64,000 nucleotides of DNA. Source: Alentia gelatinosa (taxonomy: Eukaryota > Annelida > Polychaeta > Phyllodocida > Polynoidae). Both the position numbers and the translations under genes were made by a program. The notes beneath the pieces were generated by a model. The model saw only the letters and a list, made by a program, of their open reading frames with translations, searched no databases and was not told the DNA's origin. The DNA lies in assembly GCA_950022655.1 (NCBI GenBank), contig OX465592.1, positions 3,712,623-3,776,622 on the forward strand, given 5' to 3'. This document shows positions 43,916 to 54,059 of the stretch, one piece after another (positions within the stretch are counted from its first letter, which is position 1; the number at the start of each line of letters is the position of its first letter).

Positions 43916-44140
43916 AGTGTTTGTTTGGGAAGTTTAACGTCCAATTTGTTAAATTAGACTTTCTTTGGATTTGACCGAAACTATGAGATGAATGTCAGCA
44001 GATATCCCACCCCTACAAATTTACTGAGGTGGGAGTTCTTTTACTTCCCACACCACATGGACATGGTATGAGAAGGATTGGCTTTTGATATAGCAGTAAA
44101 TCAACCACTGCTGGGGATAAAGGAGAAAGTGTGCCATCCA
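43916..44140 (-). mobile_element. 5'-truncated SINE inside pogo remnant
   Basis: Tail 'TTTGTTTGGGAAGTTTAACG', body 'CCCACCCCTACAAATTTACT', 'ACATGGACATGGTATGAG' and 'AGCAGTAAATCAACCACTGC'; the tRNA head is missing. Present at the same place in units 2 (45,817-46,040) and 3 (47,719-47,942). Confidence 0.85.
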
Positions 44141-44804
44141 TGTTCAGATTTCCCCAGTTAACTACAGGGCATACATTCTAAGAGGAGCTCCACCTGCATC
44201 AATAGGCAAGGCGGACAAGTCAGGACGGATGAAAAGTGAAATCTTCTTGTCATACCTAGAACACCTCATACAACACATCAAGTGACTTCTAGATAAGGCA
44301 GTGTTAGTTGTTCTTGACAACCATGAGACACACGGGCAAATTGATGTCGAGGACAAGGCAAGAGAGAATGGTGTAGTAGTACTAACATTTCCCCCTCATT
44401 GCAGTCACAAGTTGCAGCTACTTGACAGGACAATCTATGGTCCTTTCAAGCGCTACTCTAATGCAGCATGCATGGATCTTAACCAACACAGGAAATGCCA
44501 TCACCATTCATGATATCGCAGGACTGGCAAGCAAAGCATATCTAAAGGTGTTCACTCTGGAGAGCATCCAAGCTGGATTTCTTGTCAGTGGCTGCTACCC
44601 ATTCAATAGAAATATCTTCTCTGATGACGATTTCCTGCCATCAAATATGACAGATCAGCCACTCCTTTCAACCAATACTGCCAACTAACCTACTCAAACC
44701 ACCAGTGTTGACAACCAACCAACCCCCACCACCACTGGCAACCAACCAACCCCAACCACCACCGTTAACCAACTAATCCTGGCCACCACCACTGAATGGT
44801 GATG

Positions 44805-46706
44805 ACATTTATATAAGTGATGTGTTGCTTGTTCAGTTTGTTTGTGTAGTTTTACATCTCGGTAGGCTAGTTACGTCCTATTGAGACTGACTCATTGGTT
44901 GACCTATCTGGTTCTTGAAAGGTATACTAACTCAACTTTGGTCTACTTGTAGCAATGGGACCCTATGCCCGTTTTATAGTGCTGCCTCACTGAAGGGCTG
45001 TGCCGCAGACCATTAACACAACATTCCGTCGGTCACATTATCCTGACAATAGCAAATCAGTCCCTCAACTTTGGTCTGCTTGTAACAGTGGGACCCTATG
45101 CCCATTCTATAGTGCTGCTACAATTGTCTTTCACTCATTTCAAACACTCTCAGACATGCACTTGAGAACTACAGTCACAAATCTGCATTCAGGGCTGGGA
45201 GAATGGCTGGAGCTTTTGCATGGTTGATTGATGAGGCCCTTCACCTCCAAGTTGCGGAAACCAAACTTCAAGAGAAGTACCGGAAGAGGCATGGTTACAA
45301 GGATGATATTGATCTCTTTATCACAGAATACAGTGAAGAGAAACTGTTTGATGTAGACCCTGGAAGGGAACACAAATCTTTCCCAGCCTTTGTTTGTTTG
45401 GGTAGTTCAACGTCCAATTTGTTCAATTAAACCCAGCCTTTGTGAATGACAGTCATATTAAAACTAGAGAAACTCAAAGCAAGGCTGATCAGTTACAATG
45501 AAAGACCTAAGTACCTGAGATCGAGAATCTAAGAAAATGATAGCTAAAGAAACACAGCTCAGTCTATATAAGCCTGAATCTACAAGCATTGGGCTAGCAA
45601 TTGCCTTCAACAGGCACAATGAGGACACATTTTTTGACAATCTGGAGGATGTTTTTGTCAGACACAGATTTGGTCCTGAAAAGGTGTACAACCTTGATGA
45701 AACAGGGCTGACTACTGTGCAAAGATCAGGCAAGATCGTGGTTCCCATTGGTGCAAAATAAGTTGGCCAGATAACATCAGGGGAACGAGGGGCACTGTGT
45801 AAATGCCCTTGCCAACAGTGTTTGTTTGGGAAGTTTAACGTCCAATTTGTTAAATTAGACTTACTTTGGATTTGACCGAAACTATGAGATGAATGTCAGC
45901 AGATATCCCACCCCTACAAATTTACTGAGGTGGGAGTTCTTTTACTTCCCACACCACATGGACATGGTATGAGAAGGATTGGCTTTTGATATAGCAGTAA
46001 ATCAACCACTGCTGGGGATGAAGGAGAAAGTGTGCCATCCATGTTCAGATTTCCCCAGTTAACTACAGGGCATATATTCTAAAAGGAGCTCCACCTGCAT
46101 CAATAGGCAAGGCGGACAAGTCGGGACGGATGAAAAGTGAAATCTTCTTGTCATACCTAGAACACCTCATACAACACGTCAAGTGACCTCTAGATAAGGC
46201 AGTGTTAGTTGTTCTTGACAACCATGAGACACACGGGCAAATTGATGTCGAGGACAAGGCAAGAGAGAATGGTGTAGTAGTACTAACATTTCCCCCTCAT
46301 TGCAGTCACAAGTTGCAGCTACTTGACAGGACAATCTATGGTCCTTTCAAGCGCTACTCTAATGCAGCATGCATGGATCTTAACCAACCCAGGAAATGCC
46401 ATCACCATTCATGATATCGCAGGACTGGCAGGCAAAGCATATCTAAAGGTGTTCACTCTGGAGAACATCCAAGCTGGATTTCTTGTCAGTGGCTGCTACC
46501 CATTCAATAGAAATATCTTCTCTGATGATGATTTCCTGCCATCAAATATGACAGACCAGCCACTCCTTTCAACCAATACTGCCAACTAACCTACTCAAAC
46601 CACCAGTGTTGTCAACCAACCAACCCCCACCACCACCGGCAACCAACCAACCCCAACCACCACCAGTCAACCAACTAATCCTGGCCACCACCACTGAATG
46701 GTGATG
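44805..46706 (+). repeat. Tandem 1.9-kb unit, copy 2
   Basis: 1,902 bp, about 97-98% identical to copy 1 by eye and with the same insertions in the same places. Small differences lie in the N-terminal piece, where the frame MAGAFAWLIDEALHLQVAET runs open from 45203, and in the terminal minisatellite. Confidence 0.93.
45203..46591 (+). pseudogene. Pogo/Tigger-like transposase remnant, copy 2
   Basis: Same pieces as copy 1: N-terminal IDEALHLQVAETKLQEKYRK at 45,203, LDETG piece at 45,537-45,758 and the DNHETHG..CSHKLQLLD piece at 46,060-46,588. It shares the nonsense codon after PIGAK. The middle reading frame is again broken between about 45,760 and 46,060 by the SINE. Confidence 0.85.
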
Positions 46707-48720
46707 ACATTTATATAAGTGATGTGTAGCTTGTTCAGTTTGTTTGTGTAGTTTTATGTCTCGGTAGGCTAGTTACGTCCTTTTGAGACTGACTCATTGG
46801 TTGACCTATCTGGTTCTTGAAAGGTATACTAACTCAACTTTGGTCTACTTGTAGCAATGGGACCCTATGCCCGTTTTATAGTGCTGCCTCACTGAAGGGC
46901 TGTGCCGCAGACCATTAACACAACACTCCGTCGGTCACATTATACTGACAATGGCAAATCAGTTGCTCAACATTGGTCTGCTTGTAACAGTGGGACCCTA
47001 TGCCCATTCTATAGTGCTGCTACAATTGTCTTTCACTCATTTCAAACACTCTCAGACATGCACTTGAGAACTACAGTCACAAATCTGCATTCCGGGCTGG
47101 GAGAATGGCTGGAGCTTTTGCATGGTTGATTGATGAGGCCCTTCACCTCCAAGTTGCGGAAACCAAACTTCAAGAGAAGTACCGGAAGAGGCATGGTTAC
47201 AAGGATGATATTGATCTCTTTATCACAGAATACAGTGAAGAGAAACTGTTTGATGTAGACCCTGGAAGGGAACACAAATCTTTCCCAGCCTTTGTTTGAT
47301 TGGGTAGTTTAATGTCCAATTTGTTCAATTAAACCCAGCCTTTGTGAATGACAGTCATATTAAAACTAGAGAAACTCAAAGCAAGGCTGATCAGTTACAA
47401 TGAAAGACCTAAGTACCTGAGATCGAGAATCTAAGAAAATGATAGCTAAAGGAACACAGCTCAGTCTATATAAGCCTGAATCTACAAGCATTGGGCGAGC
47501 AATTGCCTTCAACAGGCACAATGAGGACACATTTTTTGACAATCTGGAGGATGTTTTTGTCAGACACAGATTTGGTCCTGAAAAGGTGTACAACCTTGAT
47601 GAAACAGGGCTGACTACTATGCAAAGATCAGGCAAGATCGTGGCTCCCATTGGTGCAAAATAAGTTGGCCAGATAACATCAGGGGAACGAGGGGCACTGT
47701 GTAAATGCCCTTGCCAACAGTGTTTGTTTGGGAAGTTTAACGTCCAATTTGTTAAATTAGACTTTCTTTGGATTTGACCGAAACTATGAGATGAATGTCA
47801 GCAGATATCCCACCCCTACAAATTTACTGAGGTGAGAGTTCTTTTACTTCCCACACCACATAGACATGGTATGAGAAGGATTGGCTTTTGATATAGCAGT
47901 AAATCAACCACTGCTGGGGATGAAGGAGAAAGTGTGCCATCCATGTTCAGATTTCCCCAGTTAACTACAGGGCATACATTCTAAGAGGAGCTCCACCTGC
48001 ATCAATAGGCAAGGCGGACAAGTCAGGACGGATGACAAGTGAAATCTTCTTGTCATACCTAGAACACCTCATACAACACGTCAAGTGACCTCTAGATAAG
48101 GCAGTGTTAGTTGTTCTTGACAACCATGAGACACACGGGCAAATTGATGTCGAGGACAAGGCAAGAGAGAATGGTGTAGTAGTACTAACATTTCCCCCTC
48201 ATTGCAGTCACAAGTTGCAGCTACTTGACAGGACAATCTATGGTCCTTTCAAGCGCTACTCTAATGCAGCATGCATGGATCTTAACCAACCCAGGAAATG
48301 CCATCACCATTCATGATATCGCAGGACTGGCAGGCAAAGCATATCTAAAGGTGTTCACTCTGGAGAACATCCAAGCTGGATTTCTTGTCAGTGGCTGCTA
48401 CCCATTCAATAGAAATATCTTCTCTGATGATGATTTCCTGCCATCAAATGTGACAGACCAACCACTCCTTTCAACCAATACTGTCGACTAACCTACTCAA
48501 ACCACCAGTGTTGTCGACTAACCTACTCAAACCACCAGTGTTGTCAACCAACCAACCCCCACCCCCACCGGCAACCAACCAACCCCCACCGCTGTCAACC
48601 AACTAACCCTGGCCACCAGCACTGGCAACCAACCAACCCCAACTAGCAGCACTGTCAACCAATGGACTCCAGCCACCAGCACTGTCAACCAACCAACTCT
48701 GGCAACCAGCACAATTGACC
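46707..48720 (+). repeat. Tandem 1.9-kb unit, copy 3, with expanded end
   Basis: As copies 1 and 2 up to about 48,500, then the terminal 'AACCAACCAACCCCCACC' minisatellite is enlarged to roughly 220 bp (48,490-48,715) and a 'GTTGTCGACTAACCTACTC' block is doubled. A type-b tail follows at 48,728. Confidence 0.9.
47105..48493 (+). pseudogene. Pogo/Tigger-like transposase remnant, copy 3
   Basis: Same layout. LDETG piece at 47,439-47,660 (here TTMQRSG) and DNHETHG piece at 47,962-48,490. All three catalytic Asp codons remain, but the shared stop after PIGAK and the inserts make a product impossible. Confidence 0.85.
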
Positions 48721-49258
48721 TTATATCTTTGGATAGTTTAATGTCCAATATGTTACATTAGACTTACTTAGACAAAGATCAATAATATTCTTTATTATGG
48801 TGAAGTGAAGAGCCATGTAACACAGTAGGCCATTAGAATGTGTAATATGTGTGGAGAGTGTGGCTACGACTGGAGATTGTGGAATGTGCCTGGAACGTGC
48901 CTCCTATAAAGAGAGCCGCATCCCTTATCCAGTAGGTGCGTCGAATACCAGCCGGCCACGGGAGAGGAGCAGGCAGGGTACTAACAGCTGCCTCGTGCTG
49001 CCTGCCTCTCACAGAACACACTACAATGTAACACAACGAAGAAGTACAACCAGTAAACATCTATAATGAACCTGCAACTTGTGTATGTACTTTGTTACAG
49101 CCAGTTGCGGGTCTAAAGTTAGTGATTCCTTGATACCTGAAGGATGTTGTCCTAAAAGCATGTTTGTTTGGGTAGTTTAACTATGAATTATCAAGGAGCA
49201 AATGATCTGCTTAAGGAGACACAAGAGAGATTGACAAAGGCAATTAAAGATAAGAACA
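48721..49258. other. Intergenic, mostly unrecognised
   Basis: A type-b tail fragment ('TAGTTTAATGTCCAATATGT') at 48,728-48,772 and a very short one ('TTTGTTTGGGTAGTTTAA') at 49,162-49,179. Nothing else is supported. The frames around 48,830-49,066 are unconvincing. Confidence 0.5.
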
Positions 49259-49580
49259 TTTGTTTGTTTGGTTGGTTTGGTTTGATTTTACATCCATTCA
49301 AACATTATAGGTCCTTTCCAGACTTTCTCAAGGTTCTTTTACACCGCTAGGGTGGTAATCGAATCTATGTGATGAATTCAGGTAGAAATCTCACCCCTAC
49401 ACATTTACTGAGGTGAGAGTTCTTTTACTTCCCACACCACATAGACATGGTATGAGAAGGATGGCCTTTGTTATAGCAGTAAATCTACCACTGCTGGGGG
49501 TGGGACTCCAACCCACAAAGTCTTACAACCTTGGGGTTACAAGTCCGGTGCTCTAACCACTGAGCTAACACCCCACCCCC
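49259..49580 (-). mobile_element. Full-length tRNA-derived SINE, minus strand
   Basis: Tail at left ('TTTGGTTTGATTTTACATCC', 'GGTCCTTTCCAGACTTTCTC'), head at right: read on minus, GGGGTGTTAGCTCAGTGGTT (A box) and GGTTGGAGTCCC (B box-like). A complete member of the 18440 family. Confidence 0.9.
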
Positions 49581-49992
49581 TTTCCCCACGCACATTCTCG
49601 CAACCCCACCGGTTCCGAAATAAAGATGCAAAGTGAAGTAACATCTAGGCCTCTTCAATGACTTCCTAGTACCACCCAAACACTACAAATGCCGACAAGG
49701 ACTACTGGAAGTTTCTTTGCTCACCCAGAACATCCTCTGAGTACAGTTTAACCTATCAAAAGTTGTGTTTTGTTGCTAAAATTTTTATGTGAACTGTGAA
49801 CTGTGTCATCAGCCAACTGCAACTACAGTATCAAACTGTCACCCCTGCAACCTTCTTGCAGACAGTAAACTGGTATCACTGTGAGTGTCATCCCTTGATG
49901 AACAGTACAAGGCCAACCTACATATTGGGATAAATATTAGGAATAGTGACATTCTGTGATTTATCCTCCCTGTCATTTTCACAAGACCAGTC

Positions 49993-50985
49993 ATGGCAGC
50001 CAATTGTGAAATTGCCCTGCCCACTTTCCTTGTCCAACCTATGGAGACTGCTGCTCTCAGATGGGAAAAGTGGGTGCGTCGGTTCGAACATTTCGCCGAG
50101 TTCAAGGGTATCGAGGCAGGCAAGCGTACCTGTGCCCTTATTTTGTATGCGGGGGAGGAGGTTAATGATATCACTGATGCACTGAACATACAAAACGCTG
50201 ACCCCTATGCGGCAGTTAAAAATAAGATCGAGACGCATTTTGCACCTGCGCGAAATGTTGAGTTTGAAAAGTATCAGTTCCGCCAGGCCACTCAGCAATC
50301 GGGAGAAACCGCGGATCAGTTCTGCACCAGACTCCACAAGATGGCAAAGTACTGCAGCTTTGCCGATGATGAAGCCATCAAGGCCAAGGTGAAGTGGCAG
50401 CTGATCAAGAAGTGCTCGAACAATAAAGTTTGCGAGAAGGGTCTCATGAACATCGACATCACTCTTGACAACCTGAAGCTTTACGCCCGTGGAATCGAGT
50501 CGACGGTGGCTCAGCGTAAAGTTATGTCTGCGACCCTTCAGACTGCCCCTTCGCAGCCACAAGTAAACAAAGTGAACTATACAAACAGTTACAAGTTTGG
50601 TGGTTAAAGTGGTAGTAAATTCCAAAGCTATGGTAAAGGTAAAAACAAAGGGAAAAAGCCCTCTGCTTGCCCAGATTGTGGTGGTAACACCCATGAGAAC
50701 TGTGCTCGTGACTGTCCAGCCTGGGGCAAATCCTGTAACAAATGTCACTGAGATAACCATTTTGAGATAACCATTTTGCTAAAGTGTGCAGGCAAGCAAA
50801 TACAAATTATGTGGAGTCCTGTACAACCTCACCAGTGTCTAGTAAACCAGATCAGTATGATTTATTCAGTACTAGAGCCACCCGTACCTCCTCAGTAAAA
50901 CCCTATTGTATTTCTTGTAGTGTGAATAATAAACAGGTGACCTTTGAAATCGATACAGACACGAAAAAACTGAACAAGCCACTGA
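49993..50985 (+). pseudogene. Ty3/gypsy-like gag and start of protease
   Basis: The open frame 49,993-50,607 (204 codons) reads like a retrotransposon capsid: WEKWVRRFEHFAEFKGI, then 'QFRQATQQSGETADQFCTRL', the typical gag 'R.Q..GE....F...L' motif. After a stop at 50,605 come a zinc-knuckle-like CPDCGGNTHENCARDCPAWG and KSCNKCH, a small 14-bp duplication (GATAACCATTTTGA) and a segment YCISCSVNNKQVTFEIDT leading towards an aspartic protease. The frame is cut at 50,985 by a SINE tail. No LTR was found. It is a broken LTR-retrotransposon fragment. Confidence 0.8.
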
Positions 50986-51110
50986 GGTTTGTTTGTTTAT
51001 TTGTTTGGGTAGTTTAACGTCCAATTTATGAGATGAATGTAGGTGGAAATCTCACCTCTACACATTTACCGAGGTGAGAGTTCTTTTACTTCCTACACCA
51101 CATAGACAGC
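50986..51110 (-). mobile_element. 5'-truncated SINE (type-b tail)
   Basis: (TTTG)n, 'GGGTAGTTTAACGTCCAATT', then body 'AATCTCACCTCTACACATTT' and 'CACACCACATAGACA'-like sequence to about 51,110. Inserted at the end of the gag/protease fragment. Confidence 0.8.
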
Positions 51111-51298
51111 GTGGTGGCCCTGCCCAGCTGGAATAGGTGTGGCCTAGTCATGAGTGGCCCATGTATCTCTAATCTCAACCAATATCTCATACCCTCTGGA
51201 ACTACCACTGTACTGATACCAATATAAGGTGTATGTGAAGCTCAAATTAAACAATTGTACCTGCAACTATGGTCTAGGCTATTATATTAATTCGTTAA

Positions 51299-51376
51299 AG
51301 GTATACTAACTCAACTTTGGTCTGCTTGTAGCAGTGGGACCCTATGCCCATTTTATAGTGCTGCCTCACTGAAGTG
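51299..51376 (-). repeat. Fragment of the ~170-bp core module
   Basis: 'ACTAACTCAACTTTGGTCTG', 'GCAGTGGGACCCTATGCCC' and 'TATAGTGCTGCCTCACTGAA' as in the LINE 3' UTR (40,613) and the tandem units. Confidence 0.8.
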
Positions 51377-51650
51377 ATCTTGCCAAGATACTTACACTGG
51401 CTAAGGAGGAATTCAAGGCCAAAGAACCTCCTTAGGCTAGAACCTGGGTTAGCATCAAGGAGGAGTTATCAAAGAAATTCTTAGCACTGACTGAAATCAA
51501 GCAGTTCTGCCAAAAGGTTGAAAAAGCGATGCAAGGCACCTGTGAAACAGTCGATGAGTATAGTACCTGCTTTCTAGGGTGCATACACCACAACGAAACC
51601 GAAGATGGACATAGTGAGCATATTAGTGATATACTTCTATCTTGATGGCT
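51377..51650 (+). pseudogene. Retrotransposon gag-like fragment
   Basis: Read with one stop, the + strand gives WVSIKEELSKKFLALTEIKQ then FCQKVEKAMQGTCETVDEYS. This resembles the 'F......G..T..EY...F' part of a retroelement gag. It is short and isolated between SINE/core-module pieces. Confidence 0.4.
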
Positions 51651-51989
51651 TGCGATTGTTTGGGTTTGTTTGTTTGGTAGAGGATAAACGAGGAGTAACA
51701 GTGGACTTCGGTCATCCCAGGTTACCGGCATACTGTGAAGCCCTGGCAGTATGAATCCCCAGGTAACTGAGCAGGTCCTATTTAGGCATCAGCGCTGCTC
51801 ACCCCTGGACTGGGGAAGGGACAAGAAAATAAGCACTAAAAATTGCTTACTCATCACCAAACCCATCAGCACTCCGAGGTTGGTGGGTTAATGCCAGTGG
51901 AACCAAACCAAACAACAATGAAAAACAACGGAAAACAGACTGGAATGGATTTTGTCTAGGTAGTTTAACATCCCATTTGTTCAACTAGA
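51651..51989. other. Short SINE-tail pieces
   Basis: 'GTTTGGGTTTGTTTGTTTGG' at 51,657 and 'TAGGTAGTTTAACATCCCAT' at 51,957-51,985 are tail fragments. Between them 'CATCACCAAACCCATCAGC' and neighbours are not recognised. Confidence 0.5.
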
Positions 51990-52600
51990 CTTGACTGGAC
52001 TGGAATTGGACAGTAAAAATGATCCATGGCGCTTCAACAACAGGAATTGGCCACGTGCCCTTGTTGCTGAAAGAAAATCGGGAACATCATTGGCAAAGGT
52101 TTCCCCCTTTGCCATAAGTAAAGCAATAGCCAATGTTGCAGGTGGTAATGTTAAGCACATTGCCAAAACCAAATCTGGCATGCTTTTCAATTAGGTTGAG
52201 CAGCAAAACCAAGCTCACTCCTTCATGAAACTGTCAACCATTGGCAAGATGCCAGTCAAGGCATCAATCCATAAATCCCTGAACTCCTCCAAGGGCGTCA
52301 TCAGATGGAGAGACCTCATCGGCACCCCCGTTGAGGAGATCGGGGAAGAGTTAAGTGGACAAGGGGTAACCCATGTCCACCAGATGAAACTTAGGAGAAA
52401 CGGGGAAATGTTGGACACAGCCACCTATGTGCTGACATTCGACAGCCCAGTCCCTCCTAAAGAAATCAGGTGTGGCTACCAAGTAATCAAGGTGGCTGAA
52501 AATATCCCATCGCCGATGAGATGTTTCAAATGCCATTGCTTTGGCCACACTGGGAAAAAATGCAATAGGCAGGCAGTCTGCGGAAAGTGTGCCAAAGAGG
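51990..52600 (+). pseudogene. Non-LTR retrotransposon ORF1 remnant
   Basis: Frames 51,991-52,194 and 52,225-52,600 give WPRALVAERKSGTSLAKVSP, 'FAISKAIANVAGG', 'LNSSKGVIRWRDLIG' and then 'MRCFKCHCFGHTGKKC', a CCHC zinc knuckle followed by the start of a second (CGKCAKEG). The 'L..LSPF.I.K.I', 'SSKGVIR.RDL' and 'P.RCFKC..FGH....C' series is typical of ORF1 in Jockey/I-like LINEs of invertebrates. One stop at 52,192 splits it. A SINE head fragment at 52,605-52,660 ends it. Confidence 0.8.
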
Positions 52601-52665
52601 GCAGAGACTCGAACCCACAAAGTCCTACACCCTTGGGGTTACAAGCAAACTCCCCACCACCAGTC
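52601..52665 (-). mobile_element. SINE head fragment
   Basis: 'CTCGAACCCACAAAGTCCTA' and 'CCTTGGGGTTACAAG' match the B box and anticodon region of the main SINE (minus strand). It is fused in frame to the end of the ORF1 remnant. Confidence 0.75.
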
Positions 52666-52689
52666 ACTGAGGAGATGCCGACACAAGAT

Positions 52690-53030
52690 ACTTACACTGG
52701 AAGAGATAATTCCACAGAGCAAAGTACTTCAGCAAACTTGATGCCGAAGCTGGGTACTGGAGCATTGAACTGGACAAGGAGAGTCAACTGCTCACCACTT
52801 CCAGGACACCTTTCGGCATGTACAAGTTCAGTAAGCTACCATTTGGTCTTAACATGAGCCAGGATATTAAGATTGATCTGCCATCCTGAGCTAAGAGCAG
52901 CACTACTACAGGATGGTAACTACTCAACAGAGACCAGGCCTGTAGCATTTGCAAGCAAATCACTCACCATTGCAAAAATAACTGTGAAACGTTTGCGACA
53001 ACATTCGGGATCAAGTGTCTTCACACATAT
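52690..53030 (+). pseudogene. LTR-retrotransposon reverse transcriptase/RNase H scraps
   Basis: KYFSKLDAEAGYWSIELDKE, then (shifted) TPFGMYKFSKLPFGLN are the Ty3/gypsy reverse transcriptase motifs 'FSKLD...GYWQI.L' and 'PFG...F...PFGL'. At 52,873-52,970 LRAALLQDG and RPVAFASKSLT are from the start of the linked RNase H domain ('P.AFASRSL'). Several hundred residues between them, including the catalytic YxDD, are missing. Confidence 0.75.
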
Positions 53031-53239
53031 CTCTATAACAGGAGATTCACTGTACTGAGCGATGATTTGTAGCGAACCCCTCATAGGAGACTGATGACAA
53101 CATGATCATTATCCTTATGTGGGTAGATGATTTACATACGCCAGGTTTGGAGCGTAAGGGTGATGCCGCACACCTCCACATGGAGGAACTGTCGACAAGA
53201 TCATTTTCCAAGCCACTACCAAAGAAGAAATGCAATAAC

Positions 53240-53425
53240 AAGGCCCCATAGAAGAAAATACCATCAAGATAGGGACCTGCAACATCCAAACTTTGAAGAG
53301 TGGAGCAAAAAAACAACTCATAGAAGACATTCAAAACAAGCACATCACTATAACCGCCATCCAAGAAACACATCTAAACGGAACATCACAACAAGTTGAG
53401 AGATGTTTAGGAGACACTGCCATGG
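53240..53425 (+). pseudogene. Non-LTR endonuclease N-terminus
   Basis: KIGTCNIQTLKSGAKKQLIE then ITITAIQETHLNGTSQQVE. The 'G..N.QTL...GK...L...........ALQETH' pattern is the beginning of the APE-type endonuclease of LINE ORF2, with the catalytic Glu in QETH. It breaks off after about 50 residues. Confidence 0.7.
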
Positions 53426-53725
53426 ATGAAGTGCCAAACAATACCTTCATTATATAGTAGCAAACAATGCTGTGAAGTGGTCATTATGATGAATGAAAAT
53501 GACCACAAAGTAAACCCTGTTGCACTATGCAGGGTTGGAATGAGGACATATCCATATTTTGAGAGCCCCTGTGTATACCTGGTGAGAAGGAATGACTCAG
53601 AAATGAAGATTCCTCTGGAGCTATTGCAGATGAGGGCTTTGAAAATTGCAATTGAAAAGGAGAGGTACATTTTTAGTGGCATCCTGCATAATGTCCAAAG
53701 ATTGAAAGCAAAAAACTTAACTTAG
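53426..53725 (+). other. Unassigned open segment
   Basis: A 99-codon frame with plausible protein composition (CCEVVIMMNENDHKVNPVAL, LELLQMRALKIAIEKERYIF) that I cannot assign. It lies between retroelement scraps and is probably one more of them. Confidence 0.3.
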
Positions 53726-53728
53726 CTT

Positions 53729-54037
53729 ATGGTGAGAGGATGTTGCAGTGACCTGAAAATTTCACTTCCTGTGACCTTCACAAGAGAAATAATGCCAGCT
53801 AACCGTTCACACATCCCAACACCAGAAGTGGCCAAGCAATGGCCACACCTTGAAGGTATTGCTGACAAGCTGATGCCACTGGCAGATTGCAAAGTTGGTT
53901 TGCTGAGAGGCTGCAACTGTCCCCATGCATTAGCACCCAGAGATGTCATCCCTCCTACCAGCAATAAACTGTATGATCAGCGAACAGACCTAGGCTGGGG
54001 AATTGGAGGGATTGTTGATCCAACTCAGGTGGACTGA
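53729..54037 (+). pseudogene. BEL/Pao-like retrotransposon segment
   Basis: 102 codons: ITREIMPANRSHIPTPEVAK-like opening (IPTPEVAKQWPHLEGIADKL), then LADCKVGLLRGCNCPHALAP, RDVIPP and QRTDLGWGIGG. 'IPTPEVA..WPHL', 'VGLLIG.NCP.AL.PR.VI' and 'RTDLGWGI.G' are the linker/protease-domain signature (DUF1758 region) of Pao/BEL polyproteins. The protease active site itself is not included. Confidence 0.8.
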
Positions 54038-54059
54038 TATAATTCCATTGGTGTTAGCC

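Larger units (their letters stand above)
43262..44690 (+). pseudogene. Pogo/Tigger-like transposase remnant, copy 1
   Basis: DDE-superfamily (CENP-B/pogo type) transposase in pieces. 43,636-43,857 reads LSLYKPESTSIGLAIAFNRH and VRHRFGPEKVYNLDETGLTT (first catalytic Asp in LDETG). 44,159-44,687 covers the VVLDNHETHGQID motif (second Asp), LTFPPHCSHKLQLLDRTIYG (third Asp in LLD), and IAGLASKAYL..FTLESIQAGF with the 'SGCYPFNR' end. A nonsense codon after PIGAK (TAA at 43,858), a SINE insertion and frameshifts kill it. The helix-turn-helix region is not recognisable. Confidence 0.85.
42896..44804 (+). repeat. Tandem 1.9-kb unit, copy 1
   Basis: First of three tandem units, each beginning 'ACATTTATATAAGTGATGTG'. 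Contents: a core module with a (TTTG)n-type tail (42,925-43,155), pogo-like transposase pieces, two SINE-tail insertions and a terminal AACCAACC minisatellite. The unit is 1,909 bp long. It starts exactly where the last DUF6589 frame ends. Confidence 0.93.
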
